Below are positions 59,350-64,000 of a DNA stretch of 64,000 nt, in pieces. The stretch is from Cellulomonas humilata (lineage in GTDB: Bacteria > Actinomycetota > Actinomycetes > Actinomycetales > Cellulomonadaceae), in NCBI RefSeq assembly GCF_030814415.1, contig NZ_JAUSVB010000001.1:806001-870000 (forward strand), in the 5' to 3' direction. The translations under genes and the position numbers were made by a program. Below the pieces are notes generated by a model. That model was not told the origin of the DNA. It was given only the letters and a program-made list of their open reading frames with translations, and made no database searches. How positions within the stretch are numbered: the stretch's first letter is position 1; the number at the start of each line of letters is the position of its first letter.

Positions 59350-60512
59350 CAGGCGCTCCGCTCCATCGCGGCGACGTCCTCGTACGCGCGCCGCAGCACG
59401 TCCGCCTCGGCGGGCGTCGGGCCGTGCCCGGTGATGTGCGCGAGGAAGTCGGCCGTGACGTCGAGCGGGTCGTGCGCCGCCGTGACGACCGCCGCGCGCG
59501 AGGACTCCGCCGACTGCGCCGCGCGGTGGTGCACCACGAGCGCGTGCGGGAACCGCTGCTTCACGCGGCGGTACAGGTCCTCCGGGCGGTGCGCGTCCGT
59601 CACGGTCACGCGCGTCCACGCGTCGGTGTGCGGCGCGCCCGCCTCACCGAGCAGCTCCTCGAGCGTGCCCGTGACGTCGGCGAGCCGGCGCGGCACCGGG
59701 GCGGCGACCAGCGACGTGCGCACCTCACCGCCGGACAGGTCCACCAGGACGGTCGACTTCGCGTGGTGCTGCTCGGAGAACGAGTAGGCCAGCGGCGACC
59801 CGCTGTAGCGCAGGACCGTGCCGTCGACACCGGTCACCTTCTGCGGACCGTGCAGGTGCCCGAGCGCCACATAGTCGGCCCCCGCGAACACGCCGGCCGG
59901 GACCTGGTCCACGCCCCCGACGCGGATGTCCCGCTCGGAGTCCGTCGGGGCCCCTCCGATGACGAACGCGTGCGCGGCCACCACCGAACGCGGCCGGGCA
60001 GGACCCTCGCGTGATGCGAGGTCGTCGCGGATCCGTCGCATCGCCGCAACGGCCACCGCCTGGTGCGACCGGGCCAGCAGCTCAGGTCCGTCGGCCAGCT
60101 CGACGCGCGCGAAGTCGGGGTCGAGGTACGGGATGCCGTAGACCAGCACGTCGCCGTCGTCGTCGGGAAGCACCACCGGCTCCGCGAGCCCGGCGACCCG
60201 CGTCCGGAGCCGGACCCGGTCCCGCATCAGAGCCGACCCGAAACCCAGCCGCGTCGCGGAGTCATGGTTGCCGGACGTGACCACGACCGTGGTGTGCTCC
60301 GCGAGCCGCGCGAGCGTGTCCGAGAGCAGCGTCACGGCCTCCACGGGCGGGATCGCGCGGTCGTACACGTCCCCCGCGACGACCACCGCGTCGACCTGCT
60401 CGGCGCGCACGACGTCGACCAGGTGCTCCAGGTACGCCGCCTGGTGGTCGAGGAGATCGACCCCGTGCAGCGACCGGCCCAGGTGCCAGTCCGACGTGTG
60501 CAGCAACCGCAT
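59349..60512 (-). CDS. sbcD: Nuclease SbcCD subunit D
   Basis: 387 residues with the calcineurin-like phosphoesterase motifs LLHTSDWHLG (D8, H10), VVVAGDVYD, TSGNHDS, VAAHAFV and ALGHLHGPQ. Mre11-type Mn-dependent nuclease paired with SbcC directly downstream. Hairpin-forming repeats in this window (39499) are the kind of structure the complex cuts. Confidence 0.93.
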   Translation of the reverse strand: MRLLHTSDWHLGRSLHGVDLLDHQAAYLEHLVDVVRAEQVDAVVVAGDVYDRAIPPVEAVTLLSDTLARLAEHTTVVVTSGNHDSATRLGFGSALMRDRVRLRTRVAGLAEPVVLPDDDGDVLVYGIPYLDPDFARVELADGPELLARSHQAVAVAAMRRIRDDLASREGPARPRSVVAAHAFVIGGAPTDSERDIRVGGVDQVPAGVFAGADYVALGHLHGPQKVTGVDGTVLRYSGSPLAYSFSEQHHAKSTVLVDLSGGEVRTSLVAAPVPRRLADVTGTLEELLGEAGAPHTDAWTRVTVTDAHRPEDLYRRVKQRFPHALVVHHRAAQSAESSRAAVVTAAHDPLDVTADFLAHITGHGPTPAEADVLRRAYEDVAAMERSA

Positions 60513-60567
60513 GCGGCGAACGTAGACCAGCCCACCGACACACCCGGTGACCGGGCGCGGGGTGGCG

Positions 60568-60906
60568 TCAGACGGACGTCACAGGCGCCGCGGGCAGCTC
60601 ACCGGACAGGCCGACCATCTCCAGCACGTCCCGCAGAACCCGGTGCGGGTCCAGCAGCGTCACGGGGATGCGCTCCTCGGAGGCCGCGAGGTGCAGCTGC
60701 AGGACGAAGGCGATACCCGACGAGTCGATGAACGTCGCCAGCGTGGAGTCGATGACCACGGGGACGCCGCGGACCAGCGCGAGGCCCATGCACGCACCGG
60801 CCTCGTCGCGCAGGGCGGCGTCGATCTCCCCGACGAGGCTGATGACGGTCTTCGTGTCCTGGGCGTCGACACGGATGGTTCCGGCCGCGGGCGCGCGATC
60901 GATCAC
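60568..60906 (-). CDS. STAS-domain anti-sigma factor antagonist-like protein
   Basis: 112 residues, one STAS domain with the phosphorylatable site TFIDSSGIAFVL (Ser62/63). Such proteins bind anti-sigma kinases in stress or developmental control. GTG start follows GAGGAGAG. No kinase or sigma gene is adjacent. Confidence 0.84.
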   Translation of the reverse strand: MIDRAPAAGTIRVDAQDTKTVISLVGEIDAALRDEAGACMGLALVRGVPVVIDSTLATFIDSSGIAFVLQLHLAASEERIPVTLLDPHRVLRDVLEMVGLSGELPAAPVTSV

Positions 60907-61055
60907 GTCGAACTCTCCTCAGCTCTCGCCCCCGTGACCGGATCTGCTCTCCGGCGGCTCGACGCTACCCCTCCGGGCACCGGGGCACCTACGACATCGC
61001 GAACGGATGTGGTCGTCGGGAGGTTCCCGTCCGGCAGCGGAGCTAGCCTCGTGCG

Positions 61056-61448
61056 ATGGCCCACCACGAGCTCCCCGCCAGCCACGCCGACCTGCTGGAC
61101 CGGCCCCTCTTCGCCCACCTCGCCACCGTCGCGCCGGACGGCGCACCGCACAGCAGCGTCATGTGGTTCGTGTGGGACGGCGAGGTCCTGCGGTTCACGC
61201 ACACGTCGACCCGCCAGAAGTTCAAGAACCTGCAGAACGAGCCCCGGGTCGCGATCTCGATCCACGATCCCGAGAACCCGTACCGGTCGCTCGAGGTCCG
61301 CGGGGCGGTCGTGGACACGGTCCCCGACGACGAGGTCGCCAGCTTCTACAAGTCGCTGCAGAAGCGGTACGGCGAGGACTACGAGATCACCGACGCTGCG
61401 AAGCGGGTGATCCTGACGGTCCGCCCGACGACCTTCGTGACGAAGTAG
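61056..61448 (+). CDS. PPOX-class F420-dependent enzyme
   Basis: 130 residues, split-barrel flavin fold: RPLFAHLATVAPDGAPHSSV, LRFTHTSTRQKFKNLQ and VAISIHDPENPYRSLEVRG. Matches the F420-binding PPOX group of actinobacteria (Rv1155-like). Substrate unknown. Converges with the YbaK gene with 3 bp between stops. Confidence 0.86.
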   Translation: MAHHELPASHADLLDRPLFAHLATVAPDGAPHSSVMWFVWDGEVLRFTHTSTRQKFKNLQNEPRVAISIHDPENPYRSLEVRGAVVDTVPDDEVASFYKSLQKRYGEDYEITDAAKRVILTVRPTTFVTK

Positions 61449-61451
61449 CGC

Positions 61452-61964
61452 TCAGTCCGACACGGAACCCGAAACCTCGGGCTCGGTCACGTCCGACACC
61501 GTCGCGTCGAGCGCATGCACCAGGTCGGCACCGTCGATGGTCGCCGCGAAGCCGTGCGCCCCGCCGCCGATGGACACGCTGCGTGACCGGATGCGTGTGT
61601 CCGCGACGACCGGCCACGCCACCAGCGAGCCGAACGGCGTGATGGTGCCGCGCTCGTAGCCCGTGACGTCCTTCGCGGTGGCCGCGTCCGGCATCGACAG
61701 CCGGGACACCCCGAGCAGCGCACGCAGCTTGGGCCACGAGATGGTCCGGTCGCCCGGAACCAGCACGAAGAGGAAGTCGTCGTCGCCGCGGCGCACCACG
61801 ATCGTCTTGACGATGCCGGCGGGGTCGATGCCACGCGCTTCGGCGGCCTCCGCCAACGAGCCGACCCGCCCGTGCCGGGTCACCTGGAACGGGATGCCCG
61901 ACGTCTCGAGCCCGGAGAGCGCACGGCGCTCCCCCTCGGTCGGTGCAGGGGCGCCATCGCTCAT
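61452..61964 (-). CDS. YbaK/ProX-type aminoacyl-tRNA deacylase
   Basis: 170 residues with the YbaK fold: VKTIVVRRGDDDFLFVLVPG holds the catalytic Lys, then GVSRLSMPDA and GYERGTITPFG. It should clear mischarged tRNA (Cys- or Ala-tRNAPro in known members). Start ATG at 61964; SD not obvious. Confidence 0.86.
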   Translation of the reverse strand: MSDGAPAPTEGERRALSGLETSGIPFQVTRHGRVGSLAEAAEARGIDPAGIVKTIVVRRGDDDFLFVLVPGDRTISWPKLRALLGVSRLSMPDAATAKDVTGYERGTITPFGSLVAWPVVADTRIRSRSVSIGGGAHGFAATIDGADLVHALDATVSDVTEPEVSGSVSD

Positions 61965-61989
61965 CCGGCCACTGTAGGAGCCCTGCCCG

Positions 61990-62367
61990 TCAACGGGATG
62001 CAGCCGCGCCCGCCATCGCCTGCCCGAAGGCTGCGGAGTCGAACACGAGCGTCTCGGAGACGATCTTCCCGTCGCGCACGACGAAGTGGTCGACCGTGAG
62101 CGGCAGCGCCTGACCGGCAGGACCGTGCAGCTCGTACATGACGAGCAGCTCGTCGCCGTCGCCGAATGCCGCGACCTTCCGCCAGCCGCGCCCGATCCGA
62201 CCGGCGAACCGCGCGAGGAAGGGCAGGAACTCGTCGGTCGAGGTGAACGACGCGCCGGCACCCTCGAACGTGAAGTCGGGCGCGAGGTAGGTCGCTGCGG
62301 CGTCCAGGTCCCCGGACGTCCAGGCGTCCTGGTAGCCGGTCACGATGTCGAGCACGTGCTGCGTCAT
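61990..62367 (-). CDS. SnoaL/NTF2-like protein
   Basis: 125 residues with the cone-shaped NTF2 fold (IVTGYQDAWTSGDLDAAATY, LAPDFTFEGAG, VDHFVVRDGKIVSETLVFD). Small-molecule binding or enzyme role unknown. AGGAGG precedes the ATG. Lies 15 bp from the AHSA1 gene in the same direction. Confidence 0.82.
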   Translation of the reverse strand: MTQHVLDIVTGYQDAWTSGDLDAAATYLAPDFTFEGAGASFTSTDEFLPFLARFAGRIGRGWRKVAAFGDGDELLVMYELHGPAGQALPLTVDHFVVRDGKIVSETLVFDSAAFGQAMAGAAASR

Positions 62368-62382
62368 GGTTCCTCCTGCGGG

Positions 62383-62808
62383 TCAGCCGGCCCAGGTGTC
62401 GGGGCCGGGATCATCGCCTGCCGCGCTCGTCGCCAAGCGGGGCAGGAAGTGCGCCCATCCATCTGCGTGCCCGGTGGCGCGGCTGGTCGGCAGGCCGGTG
62501 TGGAACAGGTCCACCCGGGTACCGCCGTCGACAGCCGTGAGCACGAACTCGACCCGGCTCGCCGACGGCGGCAGGTCGGCGCTCCCGGCCATCCCCCAGG
62601 ACACGACGACTCGGCGCGGTGGTTCGACCTCGACGTACTTCCCCCGCACCAGCGACCCTCCGATGTCGACGGCGAACTCGCCGCCGACCACGGGGTCCAG
62701 CGAGGCCCGGTGGCCCATCCACGTCACCATGCGCTCGGCGACCACCAGGTGCGAGAACACGATCTCCGGCGGCGCGTCGATGTGGATCGACGTCGTGTAG
62801 TCAGCCAC
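62383..62808 (-). CDS. SRPBCC (AHSA1-type) protein
   Basis: 141 residues from a GTG that overlaps the ArsR stop by 8 bases: IHIDAPPEIVFSHLV, GGEFAVDIGGSLVRGKYVEV and VVVSWGMAGS are typical of AHSA1-like SRPBCC proteins. These are often paired with ArsR regulators, as here. Ligand unknown. Confidence 0.84.
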   Translation of the reverse strand: MADYTTSIHIDAPPEIVFSHLVVAERMVTWMGHRASLDPVVGGEFAVDIGGSLVRGKYVEVEPPRRVVVSWGMAGSADLPPSASRVEFVLTAVDGGTRVDLFHTGLPTSRATGHADGWAHFLPRLATSAAGDDPGPDTWAG

Positions 62809-63112
62809 GGGACGCCGCTTCCGCTGCGTCCTTGAGCGCGCGCAGGTGGGTGGGCCAGAAGTCGTCGAGGTAGTCGCGCACGGCCGCGAGGCCGTCGGTC
62901 CGCACGACGTAGAGGTGCCGCGTGCGATCGCGCTGCTCGGTGACCAGGCCGGAGGCCCGCAGGACGCGGAGGTGGTGGGAGACCGCCTGCTGCGACATCC
63001 CGACCTGCTCGGCGATGTCGCCGACCGCGACCGGCTCGTCCCGGACGACGGCGAGGATCCGCCGACGGCTGGGGTCGGCCAGGGCCTTGAGCGCCGACGA
63101 CGCGCCGTCCAT
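62801..63112 (-). CDS. ArsR-family transcriptional regulator
   Basis: 103 residues, winged helix: LKALADPSRRRILAVV, VGDIAEQVGMSQQAVSHHLR and LVTEQRDRTRHLYVV. No metal-binding cysteines, so it belongs to the non-metal branch that pairs with AHSA1 proteins. Probably represses its own operon through the dyad at 63133. Confidence 0.9.
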   Translation of the reverse strand: MDGASSALKALADPSRRRILAVVRDEPVAVGDIAEQVGMSQQAVSHHLRVLRASGLVTEQRDRTRHLYVVRTDGLAAVRDYLDDFWPTHLRALKDAAEAASRG

Positions 63113-63132
63113 GGGACCTCCACAAATGGATG

Positions 63133-63142
63133 CTTGTACAAG
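63133..63142. promoter_or_regulatory. Palindrome upstream of ArsR/AHSA1 operon
   Basis: CTTGTACAAG is a perfect 10-bp dyad, 21 bp before the ArsR ATG, in an AT-richer stretch. ArsR dimers bind short dyads overlapping their promoters, so this is the likely operator. Confidence 0.5.
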
Positions 63143-63208
63143 TGGAACGTAGTGGAGGTTGCACACCAGGACAAGAGCCTCATGCTGGGCGTCGACGAGA
63201 GGGGCCCG

Positions 63209-64000
63209 ATGACCGACGACACGCTCCGGATCGCGTCCGCCGCGCTCGGCGTGCCCGTGTCCGACCCGCAGCCGCTCGGCGGCTCCACCAGGTCCGAGGT
63301 GCTGCGCTGCCGCGTCCCGGCCGGCTCGGTCGTCGTCAAGAAGTACCCCGACGGCTCGTCGGCGTCGTTCGCCCGGGAGGTCGCCGGGCTGACCGCGCTC
63401 GACCACACCCCCGACCTGCTCGCGGTCGACCGCGAGCACGGGCTGGTCGTGATGAGTGATCTGGGGACGGGTCCGACGCTCGCGGACCTGCTGCTCGGCG
63501 ACGACCGTGAGGCCGCGTGGGCGGGCGCGCTCGAGTGGGTCGAGGCGCTCACGGACACGCTCGGCCGGTCGCGGTCCACGACGTTCGACGAGGCGCTCGG
63601 CGACCTGTCGGCCGACGAGCCGTCGGCGGCCGCTCGGGTGGGTGCCCGCATGCTTCTCGACGACGTCCTGGGCCTCCCGGCCGACCGCGCGCTCGACGCC
63701 GAGCTCGACCTGATCGCGACCCTCGACCATCGCGACCCAGCCTCGGACGTCGTCTCCCCCACCGACACGTGCCCGGACAACGCCATCCGCACGGCGGACG
63801 GCTGGCGCTTCGTCGACCTGGAGGGCGCGACCGTGCACCACGCCGCCTACGACGCGGCCTACGCGGCGATGCCGTTCTCCACGTGCTGGTGCGTCTTCGA
63901 CCCGCCGCCGGGCTTCACGGACCAGCTGCTCGACACGTTCACGGAAACGCTGGGCACCCACCGGCCGGACCTCGTCCGCGAGCCGGGGTGGACCCGGTCG
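63209..64000 (+). CDS. Aminoglycoside phosphotransferase-like kinase, C-terminus beyond window
   Basis: At least 264 residues, open to the window edge. Kinase-like fold with SVVVKKYPDG (ATP lysine), a Brenner-type catalytic loop SPTDTCPDNAI (Asp and Asn kept, the usual His replaced) and metal-binding FVDLEGA. Family members phosphorylate antibiotics, choline or other small molecules; the substrate is unknown. GAGAGGGG precedes the ATG at 63209; an in-frame ATG at 63182 lacks an SD. Confidence 0.8.
   Translation, partial: MTDDTLRIASAALGVPVSDPQPLGGSTRSEVLRCRVPAGSVVVKKYPDGSSASFAREVAGLTALDHTPDLLAVDREHGLVVMSDLGTGPTLADLLLGDDREAAWAGALEWVEALTDTLGRSRSTTFDEALGDLSADEPSAAARVGARMLLDDVLGLPADRALDAELDLIATLDHRDPASDVVSPTDTCPDNAIRTADGWRFVDLEGATVHHAAYDAAYAAMPFSTCWCVFDPPPGFTDQLLDTFTETLGTHRPDLVREPGWTRS

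Noticed and set aside
56383..59787. 1134-codon plus-strand frame opposite sbcC
   Set aside because: SbcC has complete motifs; the opposite frame is compositionally a shadow.

Overview
The window is chromosomal DNA from a high-GC Gram-positive bacterium. The best guess is Cellulomonas or a close relative in the Micrococcales. Support comes from very high GC in all codon positions, frequent GTG starts with purine-rich Shine-Dalgarno (SD) sites, F420-type enzymes (PPOX and DDN families), a UdgB-type uracil glycosylase, an LmeA-like DUF2993 protein, DUF1524 exported nucleases and mannan-active glycosidases. This placement is inference from gene content; there is no rRNA. No prophage, transposase, CRISPR array or replication origin was seen.

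Layout. 1-4.6 kb: sugar-oxidoreductase-like gene, ABC-F protein, metzincin protease remnant, and a divergent NmrA reductase/HxlR regulator pair. 4.8-10.6 kb: an SF2 helicase-like protein that has lost its ATPase motifs, followed closely by a large Fe-S nuclease/helicase fusion. 10.6-18.9 kb: a coupled LLM oxidoreductase and GH13 enzyme, FKBP lipoprotein, EF-G2, MazG-like and YciO-like proteins, a SLOG protein and UdgB. 19-29 kb: GH113 mannanase, RDD protein, HNH nuclease, a tRNA-Arg and a decayed tRNA, a TetR/epimerase pair with three palindromic operators, and several housekeeping or unknown genes. 29-35 kb: GH92 alpha-mannosidase, GT4, DUF429, G6PD and VapBC. 35.7-38.8 kb: a DUF4956-VTC-lipoprotein operon. 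39-47 kb: hydrolase, a transporter with a probable CTG start, permease, aquaglyceroporin and a MerR regulator. 47.7-54.3 kb: two paralogous exported HNH nucleases flanking a D-amino-acid gene group. 54.4-64 kb: Bcr-type exporter, SbcCD, STAS protein, F420 enzyme, prolyl-tRNA editing protein, an ArsR/AHSA1 operon and a phosphotransferase cut by the window edge.

The signal not explained by genes is a set of four intergenic elements (17523, 18094, 38841 and 39499). Each lies just after a stop codon and is built from its own short word repeated in direct or inverted orientation. In three of them the direct copies are spaced by exactly 19 bp although the words are unrelated. At 39499-39564 the copies fold into a 31-bp hairpin closed by a TCCG loop. 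The shared architecture with locus-specific words is the best candidate here for something undescribed. The ATPase-dead helicase next to the nuclease/helicase fusion is the best protein-level candidate.

All functions rest on motif recognition by eye. Intergenic stretches above about 200 bases without clear content are 4565-4783 and 28799-29093; both hold only weak promoter-like or inverted-repeat sequence.
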